From Candidatus Gastranaerophilales bacterium (GTDB taxonomy: Bacteria; Cyanobacteriota; Vampirovibrionia; Gastranaerophilales; Gastranaerophilaceae), in the NCBI GenBank assembly GCA_947594025.1, contig CANQDZ010000001.1, positions 124,001 to 188,000 of the forward strand: DNA of 64,000 nucleotides, given 5' to 3'. Shown here one piece after another: positions 54,679 through 63,595 of the stretch (its first letter is position 1; each line of letters starts with the position of its first letter). Under the pieces are notes generated by a model that made no database searches, had not been told where the DNA came from, and saw nothing but the letters and a program-made list of their open reading frames with translations. The translations under genes were made by a program, and so were the position numbers.

Positions 54679-55967
54679 TTTACCCGCCTTACAGACTTAA
54701 AGCCTTCTTCTAAGTCGTTAATAATATCGTCAATGTGTTCCGTGCCTATTGAAAGTCTGATTGTTGCAGGTTTTATCCCGCAAGTCAATAGTTCTTCTTC
54801 AGATAATTGAGAATGAGTTGTTGAAGCGGGATGAATAACAAGCGATTTTACATCTGCAACGTTTGCAAGAAGTGAAAACAGCTTAAGACTTTCCGTAAAT
54901 TTTTGTGCATCCGATTGGTTTCCTTTTATTTCAAAAGTAAAGATTGAGCCTGCCCCATTTTCAAAATACTTGTTATAAAGCTCCTTTTGCTCACCATTTT
55001 CAAGCGAGGGATGATTTACTTTTTCAACAAGGGGGTGATTTTTCAAATAATCAACAACTTTAAGAGCATTTTCAACGTGTCTTTCCACCCTTAATGATAA
55101 AGTTTCAAGCCCTTGAAGCAGCAAGAAAGAATTAAACGGTGAAATTGCGGCACCTATATCCCTCATCAGCGTTGTTCTTATTTTGCCTACATAGGCTGCT
55201 TTTCCTAAAACTTCAGCAAAAATAATCCCATGATAAGAAGGATTGGGCGCAGATATGCCCTTAAATTTATCATTTTGAGTCCAGTCAAAATTGCCGCTGT
55301 CAACAATAACACCGCCCATGACTGTTCCGTGACCCCCTATAAATTTAGTTGCGGAATGCACAACAACGTCTGCTCCATGTTCAATCGGTCTGAACAGATA
55401 AGGCGTTGCAAAAGTATTATCCACAATGAGGGGAATTCCATGCCTGTGCGCTATTTTTGAGAGTTCATCAATATTTGAAATATCGGAGTTTGGATTACCC
55501 AAAGTTTCCGTATAAATAAGTTTTGTATTTTCACAAACGGCATCTTCCACTTCTTTAAAATTATGAGGATTAACAAAAGTTGTCTTAATTCCTTGTTCCT
55601 CTAAGGTATTTGCAAAAAGATTATATGTACCGCCGTAAAGCATAGAGGAAGATACAATGTGACTTCCGGCAGGTGCTATATTTTGTACGGCATAGGTGAT
55701 TGCAGCTGAACCCGATGCGGTTGCAAGTGCGCCGATACCGCCTTCAAGAGCCGCTATTCTCCGTTCAAAAACATCACTTGTCGGGTTCGCAAGCCTTGTA
55801 TAAATATTTCCGTCCTCAGTAAGCGCAAATCTGCCCGCAGCCTGAGCAGAATTTTTAAAAACGTAAGATGTTGTGGCATATATAGGAACCGCTCTTGCAT
55901 CGGTTGCAGAATCAGGCATTTCCTGCCCTGCGTGCACTTGTAAGGTTTCAAATTTATAATCCGACAT
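54675..55967 (-). CDS. metY: O-acetylhomoserine sulfhydrylase
   Basis: PLP enzyme making homocysteine from O-acetylhomoserine and sulfide. 430 residues, full length. [24 protein letters not shown] (as LQVHAGQE and [14 protein letters not shown]), [31 protein letters not shown] lysine in [14 protein letters not shown], and the family end with [22 protein letters not shown] precedes the ATG. With cysK it forms a two-gene sulfide-assimilation operon. Confidence 0.95.
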   Translation of the reverse strand: MSDYKFETLQVHAGQEMPDSATDARAVPIYATTSYVFKNSAQAAGRFALTEDGNIYTRLANPTSDVFERRIAALEGGIGALATASGSAAITYAVQNIAPAGSHIVSSSMLYGGTYNLFANTLEEQGIKTTFVNPHNFKEVEDAVCENTKLIYTETLGNPNSDISNIDELSKIAHRHGIPLIVDNTFATPYLFRPIEHGADVVVHSATKFIGGHGTVMGGVIVDSGNFDWTQNDKFKGISAPNPSYHGIIFAEVLGKAAYVGKIRTTLMRDIGAAISPFNSFLLLQGLETLSLRVERHVENALKVVDYLKNHPLVEKVNHPSLENGEQKELYNKYFENGAGSIFTFEIKGNQSDAQKFTESLKLFSLLANVADVKSLVIHPASTTHSQLSEEELLTCGIKPATIRLSIGTEHIDDIINDLEEGFKSVRRVK

Positions 55968-56054
55968 TTTTAATCCCCTTGATTTAAGTATGCTGTAATA
56001 AAAATCTGGCTAAATTCCACATAATACTACTACTATTTTTACATTCTGTCAAAA

Positions 56055-57170
56055 TTAGTAAGTCAATTTTCCCAGAACAACCGAGGAATTTGCACCCGTA
56101 CAGGAAGATACATTGTTTGGAATGCCGTAATAAGTGCAATATCCTAAAAGGGCAAATGCCATAACCTCTTTAAAATTATTTGAAATACCAAAATCTTCAT
56201 GTGTTTTAAGCTCAATGTTATCCGGAAGATAAGTCCTTAACATTTTCATCATAGTTTTATTGTAAGCACCACCCCCGCCTATAATTACCTTATCAACATC
56301 CGCCTTTTTATAAACAAATCTTTCGTAAGAATCAGTTATGGTTTTAGCGGTCAGGGCTGTCAGCGTTGAAATTATATCTTCTTTATTTTTTGGAGCCGAC
56401 TTTAACTTTTCTTCGATATATTCTTTTGAAAAATGTTCTCTCCCCGTTGTTTTTGGAGGTTCAAGCGTATAGTATTCATCTTCTGAAAGATAATTAAGCC
56501 AGCCTTCATCAACACAACCGCTTTGTGCAATTAATCCGTTTTTATCGTATTTTTGATTAAAAAATTTTAAAGTACAATAATCAAGCATTATATTTCCGCA
56601 CCCTGTATCAAATCCAAAAGGCTTAACGTTATCGGACACGACAGTTACATTTGAAATTCCGCCTATATTTTGTACAAGTGCATTTTTAAACCATTTAGTA
56701 TCTGCAAAACAAACAAGAGGAGCACCTTGACCGCCTGCTGCAATATCTTTTTCTCTAAAATTTGAGATGACAAGACACCCTGTATCTTGTGCGATAACGG
56801 AACTTTCACCTATTTGAAGCGTGCTTTTTGAAGATAGACCTCCTATTTTTGTGTCAAAAGGGTAATGATAAACCGTTTGCCCGTGGCTTGAAATAAAGTC
56901 GGGTTTTCCAAGTTCTTTAATTAAAATATCGGATGCCTGAGCGAAGCATTTTCCAATCAAAAAATTAAGCTTGCACAATTCATCAATTGATATCTCAAAG
57001 CGAAAAGCCTTAAATATCATTTCCCTTATTTCGGGAGGATAAGGGTAATTTATGCCTTTTATCAATTTTACGGAAAAATCAGGACTTACTTCGCAAAATC
57101 CTGCATCAATAAAATCGCAGGAGGTTCCAGACATAAGACCTATTACTCTTTTAATTTCAGGCTTTTTCAT
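56055..57170 (-). CDS. anmK: Anhydro-N-acetylmuramic acid kinase
   Basis: Phosphorylates and opens 1,6-anhydro-MurNAc to MurNAc-6-phosphate in peptidoglycan recycling. Motifs VIGLMSGTSCDFIDAGFCEV, ISSHGQTVYHYP, FREKDIAAGGQGAPLV, NIGGISNVTVV, FDTGCGNIMLDY and VIIGGGGAYNKTMM. The start is set at ATG 57170: an upstream ATG (57179) overlaps the TATAAT box. 371 residues. Divergent from murQ, whose product uses MurNAc-6-P, so the two encode consecutive steps. Confidence 0.95.
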   Translation of the reverse strand: MKKPEIKRVIGLMSGTSCDFIDAGFCEVSPDFSVKLIKGINYPYPPEIREMIFKAFRFEISIDELCKLNFLIGKCFAQASDILIKELGKPDFISSHGQTVYHYPFDTKIGGLSSKSTLQIGESSVIAQDTGCLVISNFREKDIAAGGQGAPLVCFADTKWFKNALVQNIGGISNVTVVSDNVKPFGFDTGCGNIMLDYCTLKFFNQKYDKNGLIAQSGCVDEGWLNYLSEDEYYTLEPPKTTGREHFSKEYIEEKLKSAPKNKEDIISTLTALTAKTITDSYERFVYKKADVDKVIIGGGGAYNKTMMKMLRTYLPDNIELKTHEDFGISNNFKEVMAFALLGYCTYYGIPNNVSSCTGANSSVVLGKLTY

Positions 57171-57177
57171 AAAAAGC

Positions 57178-57183
57178 ATTATA
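57178..57183 (-). promoter_or_regulatory. -10 element of anmK
   Basis: Minus strand TATAAT, 7 bases before the ATG at 57170. No ribosome site; leaderless start likely. The -35 is poor. Confidence 0.45.
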
Positions 57184-57219
57184 CCACATTAAGGTATTTT
57201 ATTTTTTTAAAAAGTCATC

Positions 57220-57225
57220 TATAAT
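57220..57225 (+). promoter_or_regulatory. -10 element of murQ
   Basis: TATAAT, 6 bases before the ATG at 57232. It faces away from the anmK -10 element, 36 bases apart, so the two promoters share a small divergent control region. Confidence 0.45.
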
Positions 57226-57231
57226 ATGAAA

Positions 57232-58110
57232 ATGACAAAAATAATAACAGAGGACAGGAATACAAACACAAAAGATATCGATTTGATTTCGACAATTGAT
57301 ATTGTTAAAAAAATCAACAAAGAAGATGAACTTGTTTCAAAAGCCGTTAAAAAAGAATTAAAAAGCATTGCAAACGGGATAGATATAATATCGGAACAAT
57401 TTTTAAAAGGCGGAAGACTGTTTTATTTTGGCGCAGGAACATCAGGAAGACTAGGCGTTTTAGATGCTTCCGAGTGTCCGCCAACCTTTGGAGTTGAAAA
57501 TGATATGGTGCAAGGAATTATTGCAGGCGGAGATTGCGCACTCAGATTTGCAATTGAAGGTGCGGAAGATAATTTTGAACTCGGACAAAAAGACGGCGAA
57601 GTTTTAAAAAAAGAAGATGTATGTGTCTTAATTTCTGCAAGCGGAAACCCTAAATATTTATTGGGGGTCATGAAATCCGCACATGAAAAAGGATGCAAAA
57701 TAATAGCAATTACCTGCAACCCCGAGGGCAAAATTTTAAACGGTTCCGATGTCAAAATATGTCCTTTGGTAGGCGCAGAAGTTATAACGGGTTCAAGCAG
57801 AATGAAGGCGGGAACTGCTCAAAAAATGGTTTTAAATATGCTCTCTACAGGCTCCATGATAAAAATCGGAAAAACCTATGAAAACTTTATGATTGACGTT
57901 AAAGCTACCAATGAAAAATTGAAAAATCGTGCAATACAAATTGTGGTTGACCTCACAAATGTGAGCAAAAAACGTGCGGAAGAAGTTTTAACGAATTGTG
58001 ATTATAAAGTTAAAACGGCAGTTTTAATGATAACAAAGGAAATTGAAAAGGATAAAGCGAATTTAATTTTAAGCAAAAATTACGGTGTTTTAAGAAAGGC
58101 ACTTAAATAA
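57232..58110 (+). CDS. murQ: N-acetylmuramic acid 6-phosphate etherase
   Basis: Cleaves the lactyl ether of MurNAc-6-P to GlcNAc-6-P and lactate. SIS domain: GGRLFYFGAGTSGRLGVLDASECPPTFG (as FYFGAGTSGRLGVLDASE, with the catalytic Glu, and CPPTFG), IIAGGDCALRFAIEGAED, LISASGNPKYLLGVM and ITGSSRMKAGTAQKMVLNM. 292 residues from ATG 57232, favoured because the TATAAT box ends 6 bases before it; ATG 57226 is adjacent to the box. Three bases before the MFS gene. Confidence 0.95.
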   Translation: MTKIITEDRNTNTKDIDLISTIDIVKKINKEDELVSKAVKKELKSIANGIDIISEQFLKGGRLFYFGAGTSGRLGVLDASECPPTFGVENDMVQGIIAGGDCALRFAIEGAEDNFELGQKDGEVLKKEDVCVLISASGNPKYLLGVMKSAHEKGCKIIAITCNPEGKILNGSDVKICPLVGAEVITGSSRMKAGTAQKMVLNMLSTGSMIKIGKTYENFMIDVKATNEKLKNRAIQIVVDLTNVSKKRAEEVLTNCDYKVKTAVLMITKEIEKDKANLILSKNYGVLRKALK

Positions 58111-58113
58111 ACA

Positions 58114-59283
58114 ATGTTTAATTATACGGATAAAGCAAAAAGAGCGTTGATTGGTCTGAGTTTAGGGCATTTTACCCTTGATATGTATGCCGCAATTTTA
58201 ATTCCCCTATATCCTTTTATTGCTCAAAAACTTAGTATAAATATTGCGGCAATAAGCCTTGTGATAGCAATAGGACATTCTGTTTCTTCCGTTTTACAGC
58301 CTGTTTTCGGATACTTTTCGGATAAATTAAATCACAGAATTTTTATGTTTTTTGGAATGATATTCGCGTCTGTTTTTGTCCCTTTAGGTCTTAAAGCTCC
58401 CAATGCATTTGTTTTAACTATATGTTTAATGCTTGGCATGATTGGAAATGCACTTTATCACCCCCAAGTAACAGCTATGATAAAAGATTTTTTCCGGGAA
58501 AATTTTAAACTTTCTCAGGCGCTTGGGATTTTTCTCGGTTGCGGCACAATAGGATATGCAATAGGTCCTTATCTTTCAACGTACATTTTTCAAACATACG
58601 GTGAAGATAAATATGTTTATACTGCACTTTTGGGACTTATCTTAAGTTTTTTTGTCCTCGTATTTGTTCCAAAACTCGAAAAGAAAAAATTTAAAATTGA
58701 AAGTAATTTCTTTGAAGCAATATATGAAATCATAACAAATAAGGCTTGTTTATTTCTTATATTTATAACCGTTATAAAGGCGGCGCTTACCATGTCTTAC
58801 GGAACATATATTCCGTTTCTTTTGAAAGAGCATGGGTATAAAGTTACAAATATAGGACTTTTAGTCACCTTGTTTTATATAGCGGGTGCAATATCAATGA
58901 TGCTGAGTTCAAAGCTTGAGAAAAAAACAGGTCTAAAGGGGGTTATTGTGTGGTCTTATCTTCCTCTTTTACCTTTAACCGCGTTATTTATTTATCTGCT
59001 TAAAATACATAGTCCGTTTGCACCTATAGTTATCGTTATTACGGGATTTTTTATTCTGCTTACTGCAGGAGTTGTGCTTGCACATGCACAAAGTATGATG
59101 ACAAAACATGTAGGTATGATAAGCGGAATTATTCAGGGTTTTACGCTTGCGCTGGGCTCTCTTATGCTTATCCCGTCAGGCATGATTGGTGAGAAATTCG
59201 GCGTTCCGTACATTTTGATTTTAATCAGCTCGATTGCTTTCTTAACTTCAATTTATACGCTTAAAACAAAACTTATCGATTAG
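58114..59283 (+). CDS. MFS transporter of the fosmidomycin-resistance type, beside murQ
   Basis: 389 residues, 12 membrane helices. The N-terminus (LSLGHFTLDMYAAILIPLYP) and VFGYFSDKLNHR loop, then NALYHPQVTAMI, match the Fsr-like major facilitator group. Members export fosmidomycin or other small molecules, but many are uncharacterised. It begins 3 bases after murQ, so here it may move muropeptide sugars or a breakdown product; that is inferred from context only. Confidence 0.8.
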   Translation: MFNYTDKAKRALIGLSLGHFTLDMYAAILIPLYPFIAQKLSINIAAISLVIAIGHSVSSVLQPVFGYFSDKLNHRIFMFFGMIFASVFVPLGLKAPNAFVLTICLMLGMIGNALYHPQVTAMIKDFFRENFKLSQALGIFLGCGTIGYAIGPYLSTYIFQTYGEDKYVYTALLGLILSFFVLVFVPKLEKKKFKIESNFFEAIYEIITNKACLFLIFITVIKAALTMSYGTYIPFLLKEHGYKVTNIGLLVTLFYIAGAISMMLSSKLEKKTGLKGVIVWSYLPLLPLTALFIYLLKIHSPFAPIVIVITGFFILLTAGVVLAHAQSMMTKHVGMISGIIQGFTLALGSLMLIPSGMIGEKFGVPYILILISSIAFLTSIYTLKTKLID

Positions 59284-59327
59284 TCCTTGTTTTTATTTTT
59301 TGTTGAAATTAAAATAGTCTCAGATAT

Positions 59328-59398
59328 TCCCGAATCGTCTAGCGGCAGGACAGAAGATTCTGGCTCTTCTAACGGTGGTTCGAATCCATCTTCGGGAG
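59328..59398 (+). tRNA. tRNA-Gln (CTG)
   Basis: TCCCGAA pairs with TTCGGGA (acceptor). The anticodon stem GAAGA/TCTTC encloses TTCTGGC, giving anticodon CTG. T loop TTCGAAT between GGTGG and CCATC. Discriminator G; CCA not encoded. Follows the MFS gene. Confidence 0.93.
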
Positions 59399-59471
59399 AA
59401 AATCTTTATTTTTTGTGCGAAACGGCAAGAACTTAAACCAAAAACGCAGTAAATTTAATATAAAAACCTCT

Positions 59472-59621
59472 ATGGAAAAAAATGAAAAAACACCTAAAAA
59501 ACTCGTAAAACCTAAAAAGAGCAAGGTAAAAATAAAAAATTATAATCTTGATAAATACGAATATATGGATATTCTGCTTTCAAATTCCGCACATCCCGAG
59601 GATGCTCTTAAAAGGCGTTAA
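59472..59621 (+). CDS. Possible small Lys-rich protein
   Basis: 49 residues from ATG 59472, or 68 from an upstream TTG at 59415. Lys-rich first half (KTPKKLVKPKKSKVKIK), then NLDKYEYMDILLSNSAHPED. No clear ribosome site. The end overlaps maf by 14 bases. Unrecognised and uncertain. Confidence 0.35.
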   Translation: MEKNEKTPKKLVKPKKSKVKIKNYNLDKYEYMDILLSNSAHPEDALKRR

Positions 59622-60201
59622 CCCCTTTTAGCATTTCAAGAACTTTTTCGGCAGGTAATCCCACAACATTGTCGTAAGGACCTTCAATTTTTTCAATAAA
59701 ACTTGTTGAGGGCGGATTTTCTATATCTTTTTCAAGCACAAAATCCTGAATTCCGTACGAACCCGCTTTGTCAAAAGGCTGAAATTTTTCAATGTAATTT
59801 TTTATTTCATCCTCGCTTAATTTTCTAAATTTTACCTTTGTTTCAACAAGCTCCGTCTTTGAATATTCATGGTCTGTAACCGTCACTGCGGTTATTACGC
59901 TATGCCATTTGTCTGAAAGTTTTTTTAAACAAAAAAGAGCCTCGTTATAATTACGAGGCTTATTTAAACACACACTATCGAGAACTACGATTGTATCGGC
60001 ACTTAAAACGACGGCATCGAAATCAATTGATTGAGCAACATCTTGTGCCTTACAATACGAAACCTTTTTTATAAAAGTCGGATTAAATATATCATTCTTT
60101 TCTTCCTTATAATTTGATTTGACGATTTCAAATTTTATTCCATTATTTTCTAAAATTTCTTTTCTTCTCGGCGATTTTGATGCTAAAATTATTTTTCTCA
60201 T
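59608..60201 (-). CDS. maf: Maf-family nucleotide pyrophosphatase
   Basis: House-cleaning hydrolase of modified or non-canonical nucleoside triphosphates (dTTP/UTP type). 197 residues: ILASKSPRRKEILENNGI, the metal-binding LSADTIVVLD, LNKPRNYNEALFCLKKLSDKWHSVITAV, FDKAGSYGIQDF and PYDNVVGLP. A TGCTAAAAT extended -10 lies 6 bases before the ATG, so it is probably leaderless. Confidence 0.93.
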   Translation of the reverse strand: MRKIILASKSPRRKEILENNGIKFEIVKSNYKEEKNDIFNPTFIKKVSYCKAQDVAQSIDFDAVVLSADTIVVLDSVCLNKPRNYNEALFCLKKLSDKWHSVITAVTVTDHEYSKTELVETKVKFRKLSEDEIKNYIEKFQPFDKAGSYGIQDFVLEKDIENPPSTSFIEKIEGPYDNVVGLPAEKVLEMLKGVNAF

Positions 60202-60207
60202 AAGATA

Positions 60208-60216
60208 ATTTTAGCA
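60208..60216 (-). promoter_or_regulatory. Extended -10 promoter of maf
   Basis: Minus strand TGCTAAAAT; 6 bases (TATCTT) to the ATG. No -35 match. Confidence 0.45.
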
Positions 60217-60222
60217 CACATT

Positions 60223-60480
60223 TTATGCAACGGCAGGTGCATTTTTCAGACGCTTTGTCTTGCAATACTGAATACTCGGAGTAATTGCATTCAGGCAGGT
60301 TGAATGGAGTTTTTGCTGAATGTCGAGCATAGATTTTTGCATTGACGCATAATCATTCATTGCATCATACATTTTATTAGGATCAACCATTGAATTGCCG
60401 ACAATTGGATTATCAACTCTTAAAGAATTGTATTTCTTAACTAAAGCAATATCAAGGGTATCTTTTGCTCCTATTCCCAT
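60223..60480 (-). CDS. Small helical protein of unknown function
   Basis: 85 residues from ATG 60480, with GGGAG 7 bases upstream. Starts MGIGAKDTLDIALVKKYNSL and contains YDAMNDYASMQKSMLDIQQKL; two helices likely. No family recognised. A longer reading from TTG 60555 would run through the promoter and is unlikely. It has its own promoter region with a perfect palindrome. Confidence 0.6.
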   Translation of the reverse strand: MGIGAKDTLDIALVKKYNSLRVDNPIVGNSMVDPNKMYDAMNDYASMQKSMLDIQQKLHSTCLNAITPSIQYCKTKRLKNAPAVA

Positions 60481-60516
60481 AATCTTTCTCCCTGTAAAAT
60501 TTATATCCTGCTTCCT

Positions 60517-60555
60517 ATACTTTATTAAAGTATTTTTTGTGTAAATAATTGACAA
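60517..60555 (-). promoter_or_regulatory. Promoter with 17-bp palindrome
   Basis: Minus strand TTGTCA (60550-60555), 17 bases, TACTTT (60527-60532). The -10 lies inside the perfect palindrome ATACTTTA-A-TAAAGTAT (60517-60533), a candidate operator for a dimeric regulator controlling the gene at 60223. Confidence 0.45.
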
Positions 60556-60560
60556 AATGA

Positions 60561-60596
60561 AACGCAGTCCGTTAACATTTCGTTACAAACTGCGTT
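60561..60596 (-). terminator. Inverted repeat, candidate terminator
   Basis: AACGCAGT and ACTGCGTT form an 8-bp stem with a 20-base loop, followed on the minus strand by TCATTTTG. It lies after the stop of the long gene at 60638. The T-run is poor, so efficiency is doubtful. Confidence 0.4.
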
Positions 60597-60637
60597 AAAT
60601 TGTTGTTATAACAGTGTTTTATAGTTTTAACTTATCT

Positions 60638-63595
60638 TTATTTTGTTGTATTGTTTGGTGTTTGAGGTGCCGCTTGTGGTGCAGATGCAGCTTGAGGTGC
60701 AGGTGCAGGTGCAGCTTGTGGTGCAGGTGCCTTTTGAGGTGCCGCTTGAGGCGCAGGTGCAGGTGTCGGCACAGCTTGTGGTGCGGGTGCAGCTTGAGGT
60801 GCGGGTGCAGCTTGAGGTGCGGGTGCAGCTTGAGGTGCAGAAGGAGTAAAGCTATCCGCTTCTTTTTTGATTTTTCTTCTGTGGATTGCATAAACACCGC
60901 CAACAACGGCTGCTGCGATACCAACCGCGCCTGCGACTTTTCCTTTAAACGGAATATTATCTAAGAATTTTGCAGCTTTTTTGCCTGCATTATCCGCAAG
61001 GTCTTCGGCCGCATCCGTTGCAGTATCAAGTCCTTGTTCGATAGCTGCTTTAATGCCTTTTGTTTGTTCGGTTGCGCCTTCTATTATTGCTTCTGCAGCT
61101 TTTTGTGCTTGTTTTTCTTCATCGATTATACTTTGAATAAGTTCTCTGTTTATAACACCTTCCTTGGGCGCCACTGAAGTAGCTTCATCGGTAAAGCCTT
61201 GGAAGAAATGTTTTTTATAGCTGTCAAATGCAGAGTTAACGCCGTCGTTAATTGCATTATTGTTATCCCAATCAGCTTTTAGAGCTGCAGCGTTGAATTG
61301 CATTTGTTTTAATTCATCATCCGTAAGTTTTGTTGCTTTGGCGAATTGTTCCGCAATGTCATCTGACATTACTTCATCTCTGTATTTTCTGGTTGCTTTT
61401 TCTACAATCTCGCTTGATTGTGCTTTAGCTCTAACTGCATCGGTAGTAGTATCTGTACCAAGTTCTTTTTGAGCTTGCTCAAGTGCTTCATGATAAGCAT
61501 TCATATATTCTTTGCCTGCGGCAGTTTGGTCAAGTTCGCTCGTTGACATTTCTAAAGGATTAATGTCGTAAAAACCGCGTTGTGTTCTTAAACCTGTAGC
61601 AACATCAATGTTATTTCCGTCAAATTCCGTGATTGTACTTTTCATACCGCCCGTGTTTGTACCAAGAACGGCACCCCCTCTTGCGTATTCTTCTTGAGGA
61701 GTAAGTCCGCAAGGTTCAAAACGGCTTGAGAATACACCAAAGTCAGAAGCAGAACCCATTGCTGAAGCAGGTCCCCAACCGTCAATGTATGCAAAACGTC
61801 CTTTTAATTCAGGCATTTGAGCTAAATCATCAACAATTTTTTGAATTGCCTTACCTTCAGCATTAGGTTGAAGTCCGCCGCAGATAACAAAGATTGATTT
61901 TTTATCATCCGCACCTGATTTTACATATTTTTTAACGCCCATTAGAAGTTCATCGATACCTTTTTGGAAATCACCTCTGCCCCAGCTTGCAAACAATCTT
62001 GCATTATCATCTTGAACCGCTTTTAATGTGCTTTCATCAAGCGTGCTTGTAATTTTTGCACCCTTGCCAAATACACCGGTTACAAGATCAATTGGTTTCA
62101 TACCTTCGGGTAAAGTGTCTGCTTGAACAGTTTGGTGTTTAACCAATCTTTCCAAGAAATTAAGTTTATTTGCCTTTTTAACATTGCTTATTTCATCGGC
62201 ACTTAATTTTTTAGGGTCAAATGTAAGCATAGGCTTAACTTCGGTGCCATCTGCATATTTGATTGGTCTTTCTAAACCTTCAAAGAAATTTTTGTGGTAA
62301 AGCTTTGAAGCTGTGGGCGAAATTTGGCTCATTTCATCGGGAGCGGCAAGTCCGTTTGTAACGCCTTGAAGTGTTCCGTTTTGGCTTAAAGCTTTCATAT
62401 GTTCTGTAAGACCTAATGCAAATTCAGGATTTTCGGCACATTCTTTTGCATAACCCGGTGATACCGTTGCAACTTTGATATATCCTTGTTCGCCGAGAGA
62501 GATAGGAAGCATGCTCGGGTTAATTGTGTCTAATTCATCCACAAGACCGGGCATTAAATCTCTCCAGAATTGTTTTTGTTCTGCCGCAGCATTTGCACCT
62601 TCTCTTGTAAATAAGTTCATATAACGTTTGCTGTTTACAACAGTTTCAAATTCTTCCGGAGTAGCAAGTGACTTAAATATATCAAGCGGTCTTGCTTCAA
62701 CACCTTGATAACCGCCGCGACCTGCATTGTGGAAAATGTATCCGACATTCATTTCTTTATATAAAGGATTTCCCTTGCTTGCTTCTTCTCTTATAAAGTT
62801 TAACGCACCGCTTGAGTGCCAATCGTGAATTACAACATTTCGAGGATCAAAGTTTTCAAAACCCGGCGCATTTTTTAAATGAGGCATGCCTTCAATACTT
62901 GCTTTTGCGAATTCCGTATAATTTTCGTATAAGCCTCCGCCTAAATAGCCAAAACCTGTATCGGCATAGGGCACTTGCATTGCTGCTGTTTTAGGTGATT
63001 GAACCATAAGCAGTTTAGCAACCCCTTCTCTCGGTTTATATTCGTCAGGAATTAAGTGTGTTGCGTCAAATATTTTGCAAGCAACATCTTCTGCCGCTTT
63101 ACTATCCATGTTATTTCCTTTAATAGTGTATCTTGCAACTTCGTTTAATTCTTGCAATTGATTGCTTGGATTTCTAAATTGCGGCTTGCCGTTTTTCATA
63201 ACGGTATCCACGGATATCGGATTCCCATCAGGACCGTTTGTTATTTCGCCGTTATAGTATGGCATAACAAATACGTGTTCAACATTACTTTTATATTCGG
63301 GGAATTTCTTAACCCAATCCGCTATAACTGTTGCAACACCACCCTTTTTAAGAACAACACCTTCGGGCATGATGTGTAAAACCTGATTTGGGTTTCCGCC
63401 TTTAAATGACAATGTAAGAGATGGCTTATTGGCGCTATTTACTTGCGATTTACCAATATTTGCGACGCCTGCGCTTGCCTCTTTGGAAATCTCTTTTAAG
63501 TCTTCGCGAACACATTGTGCTTTACTGTTTGACGCGGCAAAACTGGCATTAACATTGTTTTTCGCATCTGTTAATTGTACACGGTTAACTTTCAT
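60638..63595 (-). CDS. Starch/glycogen-synthase-like protein with membrane helix and Ala-Pro-Gln tail
   Basis: 985 residues. Residues 62-66 are LSFKG, preceded by a polar leader with no signal peptide. The GT-B (GT5-like) body starts VLHIMPEGVVLKKGGVATVI (KKGG in place of KxGGL), has VIHDWHSSGALNF, then the donor-site SSRFEPCGLTPQEEYARGGAVLG, the hallmark of glycogen synthases with its E-x7-E glutamates. Helical linkers follow, then one membrane helix (about 887-904, VAGAVGIAAAVVGGVYAI), a basic stop RRKIKK, and a 69-residue APQ-rich tail. Such anchoring is not usual for GlgA. GAGG precedes the ATG. Enzyme activity is not proven. Confidence 0.75.
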   Translation of the reverse strand: MKVNRVQLTDAKNNVNASFAASNSKAQCVREDLKEISKEASAGVANIGKSQVNSANKPSLTLSFKGGNPNQVLHIMPEGVVLKKGGVATVIADWVKKFPEYKSNVEHVFVMPYYNGEITNGPDGNPISVDTVMKNGKPQFRNPSNQLQELNEVARYTIKGNNMDSKAAEDVACKIFDATHLIPDEYKPREGVAKLLMVQSPKTAAMQVPYADTGFGYLGGGLYENYTEFAKASIEGMPHLKNAPGFENFDPRNVVIHDWHSSGALNFIREEASKGNPLYKEMNVGYIFHNAGRGGYQGVEARPLDIFKSLATPEEFETVVNSKRYMNLFTREGANAAAEQKQFWRDLMPGLVDELDTINPSMLPISLGEQGYIKVATVSPGYAKECAENPEFALGLTEHMKALSQNGTLQGVTNGLAAPDEMSQISPTASKLYHKNFFEGLERPIKYADGTEVKPMLTFDPKKLSADEISNVKKANKLNFLERLVKHQTVQADTLPEGMKPIDLVTGVFGKGAKITSTLDESTLKAVQDDNARLFASWGRGDFQKGIDELLMGVKKYVKSGADDKKSIFVICGGLQPNAEGKAIQKIVDDLAQMPELKGRFAYIDGWGPASAMGSASDFGVFSSRFEPCGLTPQEEYARGGAVLGTNTGGMKSTITEFDGNNIDVATGLRTQRGFYDINPLEMSTSELDQTAAGKEYMNAYHEALEQAQKELGTDTTTDAVRAKAQSSEIVEKATRKYRDEVMSDDIAEQFAKATKLTDDELKQMQFNAAALKADWDNNNAINDGVNSAFDSYKKHFFQGFTDEATSVAPKEGVINRELIQSIIDEEKQAQKAAEAIIEGATEQTKGIKAAIEQGLDTATDAAEDLADNAGKKAAKFLDNIPFKGKVAGAVGIAAAVVGGVYAIHRRKIKKEADSFTPSAPQAAPAPQAAPAPQAAPAPQAVPTPAPAPQAAPQKAPAPQAAPAPAPQAASAPQAAPQTPNNTTK
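60641..60847 (-). repeat. In-frame tandem repeats encoding the APQAAP tail
   Basis: An 18-base unit (coding APQAAP) is repeated, most cleanly three times near 60780-60840, with degenerate copies to the stop codon. It codes residues 917-985, an extended proline-rich tail. Such repeats can change copy number by slippage. Confidence 0.75.

Noticed and set aside
58114-59283. Calling the MFS gene a fosmidomycin resistance gene
   Set aside because: Only family resemblance supports this; its position right after murQ points to another substrate.
60481-60555. N-terminal extension of the gene at 60223 containing DINFTG, similar to the LSFKG tag
   Set aside because: The extension would run through the promoter and the Shine-Dalgarno site GGGAG; the resemblance comes from translating ACAGGGAG.
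60614-60964. A Cys/Arg-rich open frame on the + strand and the repeats in it as a CRISPR-like array or metallothionein
   Set aside because: It is the antisense of the in-frame APQ repeats of the gene at 60638. Repeat units are contiguous and codon-phased, with no spacers.
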